Assembly: GCA_024741835.1 (NCBI GenBank)
Contig: JAENRP010000022.1
Location: 198,692 to 260,284, forward strand
DNA: 61,593 bases
DNA from: Diplocarpon mali
Taxonomy: Eukaryota > Ascomycota > Leotiomycetes > Helotiales > Drepanopezizaceae
Direction of reading: 5' to 3'
A program made the position numbers and the translations under genes. Shown in pieces: positions 11,744-21,556 of the stretch. How positions within the stretch are numbered: position 1 is the first letter of the stretch; each line of letters starts with the position of its first letter. The notes beneath the pieces were generated by a model. The model made no database searches. It was not told the origin of the DNA and saw nothing but the letters and a program-made list of their open reading frames with translations.

Positions 11744-12513
11744 GAGTCTGGAGACGTGGGTGGCGGAGAGGAGTTCAGAGGAGCACGAGAGGCTTGGTGA
11801 GACTTGTACGGTACATAGACGGAGGGAAACCCGGCGTTACGATACCACTGTGGGAGGGGCTCGTTTCTGGTTTGGTAAATGAAGTACTCTTGATTGTCGG
11901 CCCCTCATTTTGGTCCCGTGATGCACCTTCACAGCCTTCTTTGGAGCGGGACGTTGCAGTAAGTCCGGAGGATTGTCGTCTCCCAGCACGCCGAGACAGG
12001 CCAGCTCTGCGCATGTTCTGCGATGCGCGGGCTGCCGAGAAACCGACAGACAGCAAAGAGTTCGAGGCGGACATCGGAGAGCAGGGACTGCACCTCTTGC
12101 TTCTCCGCACGCTTTGCGGACGTCCAGCTGCCGGCTGCTTTGTCGAGTCGAGAAGCCCGCGTGGCAGAGGGTGAGGTATTGGACCCGGCTCGGGGGGGGG
12201 ACGCGGGTGTCGTAGGGCGAGCGTGCTGGGAGGAGAGTCGCACATCCCGCCGTCTGACTTCTCCGTGCCTCCACTTGCCATCCTCGACGTCCGGGCCTCA
12301 AGGCGTGGAGTGGTGGTGGGCATGGCAGAGAGGCCTTCTGTCGGAAGCCCGATCACTCGCCATTCGGTCTATCCCCCTTCTCCAGAGCTTGCGGCGAGAT
12401 TGCCTCTCGCTCCTCTCGTGGCTCGGTTGTTCGCTAGGTAGGGAGAGGCGCCAGGTGGCATGTAGGTTCTTGATATACTTTGTTTCGTATGTATCTCGGC
12501 TCCGTAGGCCACT
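11744..12513. other. Intergenic, convergent 3' regions
   Basis: Between the USP gene (plus) and the dehydrogenase (minus). Open frames on both strands are GC-rich shadows without domains. A G-run sits near 12190-12200. No feature supported. Confidence 0.6.
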
Positions 12514-13757
12514 TTACCCCCCCGTGTTCAGCGGGCTCTTCTCGTCGTACTCGCTACTCTCGATCAAGTCTGGATAGGCCAATCCTCCCTGTCTTCGAAC
12601 CTCGTCCATGGTCTCCATAATCACCAAGCTCTCTTCTAGTCCCAGCCCCTGGCTCTCCAGCTTCCCATCCCTCAGACACCTGCCCGCCTCGTCTGCTTCC
12701 CAGAACTGGCCGTGGCCCCAGCCATCCCTCTCCATGTCTGTAGGAATCGGGCACCCGACATCCTCCACCTCACCTCCCTTTCCACCCATCAGAATGACCC
12801 TGTAATGGGTAGGTCTATACAGCGGGCCGATCACTTGGATTTCCCCCTTGGTCCCCTGAATCCTCGCCGCCGGCCCAGCAGCTGGACTTCCCGGTGCATC
12901 AGGGCACGTATCAACACGCAGACTCGTCGTCGCAACACCTACGCTCTTCGACTTTGGGAACGACAGGATCATCGTGGTCGATTCGTCCGCACCCGTGCGC
13001 TCATACTTCTGCACATCGGCCAAAACCTTGGGTTTCTCCCGCTGTCCGTCTGGCTGGCAATGATACAGGATCTGGAAGACCCACGTCAGGGAGTACACCC
13101 CCAGGTCAAGAAGGGCACCGCCGGCCAGATCGAGGTTGACCATCCGATGCTCGTCGGGGAACGCGAGGCTTCCATCTTCACGCGCACTGGCTAGCGAGAG
13201 ATCGGCAGTGACCCGGTGGACCTTGCCGACGACCCCCGACGTGACCAGCTCGCGGATCTTGATGCTGAGAGGGAAGTACCGAGTCCATACGGCCTCCATC
13301 AGGAAGAGATTCTTCTCCTGGGCGGTCTTGATCAATCTCTTGGTTTGGGCTGCGTTGACGGTGAATGCTTTCTCGCAAAGCACGTGCTTGCCAGCCGACA
13401 GGGCCAACATCACATTCTGAAAGTGGTGAGAATGCGGGGTGGCGACGTAGACGATGCTGACGTCTGGATCTGCCACAAGCTCGCCGTAGGAGCCGTACGC
13501 TCTCGCTGATGACGGAGCCTTGATCTCCTGGAGGAAGGTCGAGGCGCGGGCTTGAGACGAGGAAGAGGCCACGGCAACGATTGTGTGCTTGATGTCGGGG
13601 ACATGGCGAGTTGCTGGGTTCGTGAGGAGATCTTTCGTGAATGCTACCGAGCGGTAAGTAGATATGCCAGCGAAAGCTTTGTTTTGAGGCCGCACGTACC
13701 GGTTGCGATTCCTCCTGTGGCCAGAATACCCCACTTGACCTCGAAAGGAGGAACCAT
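12514..13757 (-). CDS. Gfo/Idh/MocA oxidoreductase (dihydrodiol/D-xylose dehydrogenase type)
   Basis: NAD(P)-dependent dehydrogenase. Two exons: 13757-13700 and 13643-12514, intron of 56 nt with GTACGT donor; 395 residues. The N-terminus starts MVPPFEVKWGILATGGIAT, a Rossmann GxGxxA-like turn that only appears after splicing. VIVYVATPHSHH-like residues (SIVYVATPHSHH) and the catalytic-lysine block HVLCEKAFTVNAAQT follow, then EAVWTRYFPL, LDLAGGALLDLGVYSLTW and the C-terminal alpha/beta half. This arrangement matches the fungal dimeric dihydrodiol dehydrogenase / D-xylose 1-dehydrogenase (NADP+) group. The exact substrate cannot be read from sequence. A decayed aldo/keto reductase lies next to its 5' end. 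Confidence 0.92.
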
Positions 13758-13871
13758 GGTGTCGATGAGGAGGAGTTTGTCAACGGGTGAGAGGGTGAGG
13801 GAGAAGCTCAGTCGAAAGAATGATACTGACGCTGGAATACGTAGCACGGTGAGAGGGAACGGAAAACGTGT

Positions 13872-13917
13872 TTGGATGGTTGGATGGTTGGATTGTTGGA
13901 TTGTTGGATGTGGATGG
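13872..13917. repeat. 8-nt tandem repeat (TTGGATGG-type)
   Basis: About five imperfect copies of TTGGATGG/TTGGATTG in the 5' flank of the dehydrogenase gene. Confidence 0.8.
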
Positions 13918-14169
13918 AGATGTCGGCCAGGCGCCAAGCCATTTATTGCCACCCCCAATACATCTTCGGCCGACCGACAAGCTCGGCGCAGCCCGAACCT
14001 CTGCTCGTCCAACAACTCGAGGGCGCAGTTCGTGACAGACTCCCGCTCGAGTCAATCTCAGCTATTTGAGGCTTCACTCTCGAGTCGAGAATCACACTCG
14101 TGGCCTCGATGTCGACCTGATCTCATCTCAGCAGCCATGCAGTACTCGAAGTCAAAGAGCTAACTATGC

Positions 14170-14834
14170 CAGATCCAAACCAAATACACGCCCCCCTCTG
14201 GCCAAGACCTACACAACATGCCATACGATCCATCTTCGCCCCTCCCAGAGCAGATAATCAGTTCACTTTCTTACTCTCACCAACCTGACATCCGACATCA
14301 CGAACCAAGAACCGTATATCGACTCCCTCGTCCTGCACTCTTCCCTCGCAACGTTCGAGCTCACGCCCGGCTTCTGTGCAGAACCGCTTCTATCCCGGGA
14401 CCGCGTATGAGGTAGAGCTGAGGCAGTTCTGTCGAGGAGAGGGTATTGTGTTTCGGAGTTTCTGGACGCTGAGCGGGAATCCAGCGCTGCTCCAGAGCGC
14501 TGTAGTGAGCCAAGTGGCCAGTGCTCTGGAGGGGAAGGTCGAGAGTGGCGAGGAGGAGGCTTTGGGGTTGTATGGATTGGTGGTGGCGCTTGGAGGTGTC
14601 TCTGTGCTGCACAGAACCACGAATCTGGCAAGATTGAGAGGTGATCCAAAGGGACTGGAGGTGCTCAGAGATCTGGTCGAAGGAGAGTCGAAGGAGAGTC
14701 GAAGGAGAAATAGGAAAGATGGCTGGCTGGATTTGAGGAGGTGGTTGGTGAGGGGCAGTCAGGTCGGCTCGATGACCAGGCAATCGCCGCTCGGCATTCG
14801 CTATGGGCCTCGGAAGATGGGTATCTTCAGATGA
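14170..14834 (+). pseudogene. Broken aldo/keto reductase
   Basis: Three collinear pieces of an aldo/keto reductase lie in three frames. 14170-14268 reads QIQTKYTPPSGQDLHNM then PYDPSSPLPEQI. 14273-14359, one frame over, reads LTNLTSDITNQEPYIDSLVL then HSSLATFE. 14376 onward, in the third frame, reads VQNRFYPGTAYEVELRQFCR, GIVFRSFWTLSGNPALL and LVVALGGVSVLHRTTNL. Between pieces two and three only 16 nt remain where the family has some 40-50 codons, so there is an internal deletion as well as a frameshift. The N-terminal strand-turn region with the catalytic Asp and Tyr is not recognisable upstream; 14085-14165 may be a more eroded remnant. No intron pattern would restore it. Confidence 0.85.
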
Positions 14835-15868
14835 TTGTTGTTGTCGAGGAGATGAACGGCACCGATGCGAATCTGTCTGGTACGGTCCCTACACTCAGTA
14901 CACGAGACTGTCGTTGCGGTTAGGAGAGGCCAAGGCCCACGTATGTGTTGGTAAGTCTGCAAGTTCGAGCATGGCTAGCAGTAATCCGAGTAGCCTCTAT
15001 ACTCAGCCCATGCTTTTCTGTCCTGCTCCAAATCAGACATATGGCACAGTGCAGAGCGCAAGTGATCTCTTTCTTTTCGACGTCAAGCCTCTCGCACGAC
15101 TCCTCGACAGGCTGGGGATCAACCAAAGTCCCAGCAAAATGCTCATCTCTAGCGAGGCGATGGAGCCAGTGGGTGGATAAAAACTGAGCCCTGGTAGATG
15201 GGCCATCATCTCAACATATGTAATATGTCCGGGCCGATGACCAGCCATCCGTCGCTCATCAACACCTACTCGTACTTCTGCCGAATCTGCTCGTGCCACT
15301 CCTGAGTACAGCACCTACAAACGACCGCGGTAAGTGGAGGAGCGTGTTGGTAGAGAGCACCAGGACCTTTTGTTAGCGGTCTTCTTCAACCCTTCTCATT
15401 CATCAGAGGAAGTCCCATTGTGTTTGGCTCCTCGTAGTGATAGATGTGCCTGCTTAGGCGGGAGACTGGGAAACGTCGCCGGCGAGCCAAGATCTGACCT
15501 TCTCGTCGATAATACGGCGCAATCAGAATGTCGTCGACGATGTACCACTCTTCTGGATTCGTGATTGTCTTTGTTTGGAAAAGCGGTGGGTTTTGGGTGA
15601 AACTCGCCTGCAGAATTGAGGTTCGCCCGACTAATGGCTAGGTAGGTAGTGAAAATGCAACCTACGGACCTTGACAACATGCAAGAACTTGCCACAACAC
15701 AACGCAAGGGACATGTACCAACGCCGATTCAAAGGTCATCACCAAGGACTCCAATAAAAGTTACATAAGTAGTCGCTAAGTCAGAAGACAGGAGACCGAC
15801 TCCCCCAAGTTTTAGCCCTTCCCATAAACCTACAATCCTAGCCCCAACCGCCGCCTCCATCGCTCATT
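14835..15868. other. Intergenic, possible extension of decayed DNA
   Basis: About 1 kb between the aldo/keto reductase relic and the 3' end of Pmt4. Short open frames (for example around 14870-15180 plus) have no recognisable domain. The first 100-200 nt may be further remnant of the broken gene. The last part should be the Pmt4 3' untranslated region. Confidence 0.5.
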
Positions 15869-18308
15869 CTATTTTGCAAAATGCAGATCATATCCCAGCC
15901 ACTTCCTAGCGTTGACTTGAGCAACATCGAGGCCAGGGTATCCATACGTGAGGGGAGCAAACCAGTAAAATCCACCGATCACAGCGGAGAGAATGACTCC
16001 TACTACTGCCCATGAACCGAGCAGGCTTTGGCCAACCAGCTTCTCGCGTGCCGGTAAGTGCTTTCTCGCTGGTGCGCCGGCCTTTTGGGTCCCCGCGACA
16101 ACATCGTCGACCACTGGCTCCATGTTAAAGATAAACTCTACGAGGGCTCCTGTGACTAATGCGGACGCAAGATGTGCTGGCAAATAGTGGTGTAGGAACA
16201 ACTGACGGCCCATTACGTAGAATGGAAGATAGTGGGTTGCCCATGCAATGAAAAAGAATCCAGTGGAGTTATAGAGACGAGATCGAGTACCTTGGGCACG
16301 TCAGCGAAGAAACTGAATCAAGTTTCGTGGGAGGCTTACGGGGATCCAAAGCATCCACGCCGCGGCGGAGGGACAATTGATCGGCAGCAATGATACCAGC
16401 ATAGACTGCGAGGAGACTGCTAGCCAACCACCATCCGAGAGGGTTTCCAAGGAAGTAGATTTGTTGGCGGGTGTCATTGTGAGTCCAGAAACTGACACCC
16501 CGCAACAAAAATGGCCATACAAAAGGCTCGCTGGCATATGGATGGCTGCTAGTCAGAGCATTGTTATGGTAGAACATGGCTCTTTGTAACTCGAACCACT
16601 TCTTGAGGAACGGAAGTCTCTTAACTTGGCGCGGTTCTTTGACCAAACGTTTGCTGTCAGCTGGAATAGACGGGATCGAGTCAACGAACCAAATGTTGGA
16701 GGCCTCTGTTAGCTTTTTGTTGCCATTGATTTCTTGTTGCTTGTAACCCCAGTCTGGAAGAGGTGTGGTGTGGGTCCACATGGCAACCTTGCTTGGGCTA
16801 TGGATGAGCTTGAATTGACCAGAAAGACTCTTGAATTCTTGGTGTGGATTCCCGTGCTCGATTCGGATCTCGAATAGAGTGTCATTGTAGCGCTCACCCA
16901 GAGCTTCTTCCATTGGCACAGTGGTAAATTCCTGATTGGTAGGGAAGTATGGAGACGCGACGTCGTGGGACAAGAGCATGGTATTAGTGACCACGTGCCT
17001 CAGCCTGACAACATCGAGGTTCTTAACAGGTACCTCTAGAACCTCCTCGCTGTGAAGTGGGAGAATTTGCCAGTGATTATTGGCATCAGCGAATGGGTAG
17101 CCAGTCACTTGCTGACCTTGACTGGAAACTCTGCCATCTTCATATCGAAGTGGGTATCTATCCGGGTGGCTGTGGAGATATCCGGAAGTCTCCTTGTGCA
17201 TAATTTGGATATGATCGTAATAATCGATAGTCACTGCATTGGCTAACATAAAGTTGTCGCTTAGAGTTTCTTGAAATTCGGGAGTCATAAAGTTATCACC
17301 AGGACCCGAGTGAGTCAAAATCGCGAAATGAACCTGGAACCAGAACAGGTAAAAGAAGAATGGCGCGATGATCAAAGCGAATGCTCGGGCAGCGAAATGC
17401 TTCCCAAAATCCGGAAGACTGAGTCCTCCTTGGCGGCGCTTGATATTCAAAAGGTCCCAGAGGTCGATTGCAACTGCCGTTCCGATGGTAACAAAAGAGA
17501 ACGTTCCAACATATTTGATCGACATGATGCAACTGAGGGAGAAGCCGGTGAGGAGCAGCCATTTCCACCATTTCCGTCCGAAGGGGACGTGTCTGAGCTT
17601 GTAGAATTTGACGTAGCACAGAAGACTGCATGCCATCGCAAATATGAGCCCAGAATCTAAGAGGATCAACCGAGTCTGTCCAATGTGCGCGTTATCGAAG
17701 AGAACCAGGCCAGCGGAGAGGAGGCAAGCTGGCAGAGTGTATCCGGATTCCCACATAATGTCGAAAACCACCGGAACAGTAAGGGCCCCAAGAAAAGCTG
17801 GCATGGCGCGGTACGCAACGTATGGAACTTTGTTGGTCACGTACGAGTCGCCAATGTTCTCGAAGTGGAAGTGACCATCGTATCCAACGAACCATCCCAT
17901 CAGGGCGAAGAGAAGCTTTCCGAGAGGAGGGTGGACGTCGAAGAAATATGTACGCTCGAGGTAGTACGAGGCGAACTGTAGCAGTAAGTGTAAGCAGATA
18001 ATCTAAGGGCCCAATCGTAAGAAGAGAAGGCTTATTTATACCTTGCCAAAATGGACCTCGTCGAACACAACCTCATTTGGATGGCTGATTCCCCAGAACC
18101 TCGTTATAAAAGCCAGTATTGTGAGAACGATGACTGCGATTCGATAATCCCATTCGACACCCGAGCTCTTGGTCTGCAGCTTGGCCTTGACTAAAGTATC
18201 GAGATTGGGATCCCGAGGGGCGGTAATGCCATTTGAAGATGCCTCTTTTGCCTTGGGCGTGGGAGGAAAATCTTTTCGCTTTCGCAACGAGCCTTGTTGG
18301 CTAGACAT
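15869..18308 (-). CDS. pmt4: Protein O-mannosyltransferase, Pmt4 type
   Basis: ER membrane enzyme that transfers mannose from dolichyl-phosphate mannose to Ser/Thr of secretory proteins (GT39). Three exons: 18308-18042, 17975-16340, 16290-15869; introns of 66 and 49 nt; 774 residues, normal for Pmt4. The first exon has a short cytosolic tail, the first membrane helix and FDEVHFGK with the essential acidic pair in the first luminal loop. Exon 2 opens with FASYYLERTYFFDVHPPLGK, then FVGYDGHFHFENIG, NAHIGQTRLILLDS and many hydrophobic helices. The central luminal MIR region (about residues 320-510) is recognisable by GYLHSHPDRYP, NNHWQI and LRHVVTNTMLLSHDVASPYF. Exon 3 holds RSRLYNSTGFFFIAWATHYL and the last helices. 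The ATG at 18308 follows a possible GTG. Divergent from the RidA gene. Confidence 0.96.
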
Positions 18309-18933
18309 CACGACGGTATGAGATCAAGTTGATCTGAGAAGCTCTAAAGAACAAGTGCCGTCAGCAAAAGCTTGTAAAAGGGACAGGGTAGCTTTGGGGA
18401 GCTTGGAAAGAGACTCCGCAATCTGAATGGCACTCACAAGACACAAACCGGTGCAGGTTTTCAGTGACAGTAAGGAGATGGCATTGACCATAGATGATCA
18501 AAAGGCAATTTTTGGTTCGCGTCGGGAGGTGTATTTCCCTTGAACAAAATTTGTTGAAAACAACTGAGATGATGCCGCAAAGCTCAGGTAGTAATCGTGT
18601 CCTTCTTCCGCGTTAGCGCCGCGCCTTGCCATTGCAGGGAGAGGGCCAAGCGGGTAAGACAAGGTAAGGGGCACGCCGACCTGGAGGGAAAGGCATTTAA
18701 TGTTATATTATATCGCAGGGCAAAGGCCAATGCCAGTGGCAGGCTTCTACATATTCTCCGAGTTGATATTCATTCCGAGTCTGCAAACGTCAAGACAAAT
18801 TCGAGCTTAAATCACGTGGGGTCATATTTGCCAACTAGTCCCTCAATGAGGGGGACATGCCTCTCGAGCCCCATCTTGCCTTTGATTGTCTCGAACCAAC
18901 GCCTCTCCTGAACCAGAAACCTTTTCTCTCGGT
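18309..18933. promoter_or_regulatory. Shared upstream region of Pmt4 and RidA genes
   Basis: A 625-nt divergent intergenic region that must carry both promoters. No well-supported binding site was recognised. Confidence 0.55.
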
Positions 18934-19529
18934 ATGGCAACACTCAAAAGAGCCGTCCTCCATCTTGCGAGAAATTCGAATCTTTCCACAGGTCGTTCTG
19001 CTCCAACCAGAAGCTTCAGAGCTTCCGCCCGAATCATGTCGGATATCACCCCCGTCTTCACCAAGAATGCCATGGCTCGTTAGTACATCATCGCAACATA
19101 TCCTCCCAGAAGCCGGGCTCCCCGTTGACTGACAGTCCATAGCCGTTGGCCCATATGTAAACATCCTGCGCTGTGCCAACATATTGCAGTGCATCTGACA
19201 CCAAGCAGTCTCAAGCCATCAAGACTCCTCATGCCATCTATTGTTCTGGCCAGCTTCCCGCGGATGCTCAAGGGAACATCGTAAAAGGTACCATGGCCGA
19301 ACGGACTGCAGCCGTTCTTAGAGCGCTCTCGGCGATCCTGGAAGAAGCCGGTTCGTCGCTGGACAAAGTCGTCAAGACACAGATTTTCTTGACGGATATG
19401 AGGGACTTTGCGGAAATGAACGTCGAGTATGAGAAGTGGATTACGCACAAACCAGCCAGGAGTTGTGTAGCGGTATATCAGCTGCCCAAGGGCGCGGATA
19501 TTGAGATTGAGTGTGTGGCATTACCTTAG
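18934..19529 (+). CDS. mmf1: RidA/YjgF family protein, mitochondrial (Mmf1-like)
   Basis: Enamine/imine deaminase that clears reactive 2-aminoacrylate-type intermediates of PLP enzymes. Three exons: 18934-19078, 19143-19156 (only 14 nt) and 19209-19529; 159 residues. The N-terminal about 35 residues are Arg/Ser/Ala-rich without acidic residues (LKRAVLHLARNSNLSTGR...), a good mitochondrial presequence; a second in-frame Met (MSDITPVFTKN) could give a cytosolic form. The micro-exon supplies the invariant VGPY, joined to SQAIKTPHAIYCSGQLP. The family's key Arg is in KPARSCVAVYQLP and the conserved EIECVAL ends the protein. The in-frame fit at both micro-exon junctions makes the model firm. Confidence 0.93.
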
Positions 19530-19664
19530 TTGGAGCTCTGTAATCTTGTCTGTATTTGTAGGAATATAGTGATCGGGGTCATATGTAAGGTATATGACGA
19601 GAATGAATGAGGAGAGTGAATCTCAGGGACACGTGATAGCCTTAGCATAGGCTGCCCTAGAGTA

Positions 19665-19709
<45 letters not shown>

Positions 19710-21556
19710 GATCATCAACAACTACAACAAGAATTCAATCATACCTTTTCAGTGCGCACCTTGTGAAACCAACAGTATTCTACCACTGTTGATTCTCTTC
19801 CCGGACCGACGAACCTGGATATTCCCAAGGCTCACCACTAGAAAGTCTCTTCGCTTGCTCTTCATCGATTTCATTACCTAGACCTGGCTTGACTTGGCCC
19901 CTTCAGCGGCCCAACAAACCCGTCCTGCACACTCCAAACCTCTGGGTTCTTGGTATAACTCGTCAAATCGTGCATCCCAGAACTGTAATGGATACCCAGG
20001 CACAATTCCCACAGTTCGCCGCCGAAACGGCATCCACCGGAACACAAGCAGCCAAAGCGTCAGATCCTAGAGGATATTTTAGTGCTAGGGCTACATCATA
20101 AGTTTCGCACACGTTTGCTATACCGTTTGCTATACCGTATGCGGCGAGGCTCAAACATCCCGCAAACGTGACACACGTCCTCCAAGAAGCTGATATATTG
20201 GCCCTCCGAGTTTCCTGGCTTTGAGATCCCATGGCGTGTTAGTATTCTACCCCGAGGCTATCAGCAGCTACTCGACATACGAGCTTTGGACTGTACCAGC
20301 TGCAAACACCGCACTCATAATCACTGCTCCGCCGCGATAGAACTCAAAACGGCACCGCAGCGGCCAGACCAATATCACTGGCGATCTCACTTAGCCCAGG
20401 CGTACATACCTGTGTAGACGTCGCAAGGAAGCCTCTAGTACTGAGGGTTGAACCCTTGAACGCAGATTTGCCAAAGATCGTGGAAATGAATTGACTTCGA
20501 GTCCAAGTACACTTTTGATTCATGATTTCATATGGTGCCTAAATTATAAGTTCAATGCGAGGTCGATTCAAAGGTGTATTGAAGAATTTGTATCGAGAAG
20601 TTCCGTGCCAAGAATTACTGAAAATGCCTGATCGGGTTTTACTAACTCAAGAGTATCATTAATTTTCAAGTACCCAGGTATCCACAACCCTTTTTTATCT
20701 ATCAGACTCAAGAGGTTAACTTGAATATTCAATTTATAAATTCAATAGGTGACCATGGTTTATAATTGTAAAGATCATATCATCACTACTAACCCTATTT
20801 TTTTAATTATCAATCATATTGGTTTCTCAAAATGTTCGCAAGTTCACTTGACGCCAGACTTCATCATGTTCACGAACCTGGGCCAGGCAGCTTGAATCCG
20901 ACTAGGGATAGCTTGAATATTTGAATCTATCGCTAGTAAGGTTCAATTCAGCCTTCTCAAACTCGATCCCCCCAAAACTCATTCGGCTTTTTTTTCTCTC
21001 GCAGCGGTAGAAGCTCCACCCTACCCTGCAGCACCATCTCCAGCCGTGAATGTGAGCAAACCGTTCTCGAGGCGATGCGCAAAGCAGGATCGAGGGTCTC
21101 TTTCATGACCACATATTATTGATGCTAGCCGAAGAAGAGAATGAGGTTCGGATAGCATGGTTCGAGAGGGCAAGATAGACTTCCGTGGAAAGCTGGGGTA
21201 CAGCTCGCAAACGATTTCCCCGACGCTTGCCGCAGATCTCACGACCCCGGGATGGCAATTACTTATGGCAAACCCCCCGCCCATCAACAAGCTTCTGGCA
21301 CGCGGCTTGGCGAGTGTCCAGAAATTCCCCCAGGTACCCCGTATCAGTTTGCTATCTAAATACCGCGAGTTGCTGCCAAATTCGACACTAACAGGAGATA
21401 CACACGGTACACCCTCAGCAGACGGAACTTGTTGTGTAATTTTTCCGGATCGCAATGTTATGGTACAAGAATTATAGGATATAAACGAGTAAATATTTTA
21501 GCCAAACACCAAGACAAAAATACGCGATCTCGCTTATTCTTTATGGTATAGTGCAA
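19530..21556. other. Intergenic region, partly AT-rich
   Basis: About 2 kb between RidA and the 3' end of the glycosyltransferase. 20450-20900 is visibly AT-rich with frequent TA, TAA and TTAT runs, unlike the flanks. A 106-residue open frame at 21157-21477 (plus) and an 89-residue one at 19963-20232 (minus) have no domain I recognise and may be chance or remnants. A duplicated short block (CCGTTTGCTATA) occurs near 20120-20140. Confidence 0.5.
19669..19705. repeat. (TC)n microsatellite
   Basis: About 18 TC dinucleotides in a row, 140 nt after the RidA stop codon. Confidence 0.95.

Noticed and set aside
11365..12356. Long open frames over the end of the USP gene and its 3' flank
   Set aside because: Shadows of a GC-rich coding exon and its flank; no homology features.
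15869..19529. Functional cluster of Pmt4 and RidA
   Set aside because: They only share a divergent promoter; no biochemical link is known.
21157..21477. 106-codon plus open frame downstream of the glycosyltransferase
   Set aside because: Looks faintly protein-like but I recognise no family, and it would need to be a remnant or an orphan; unsupported.
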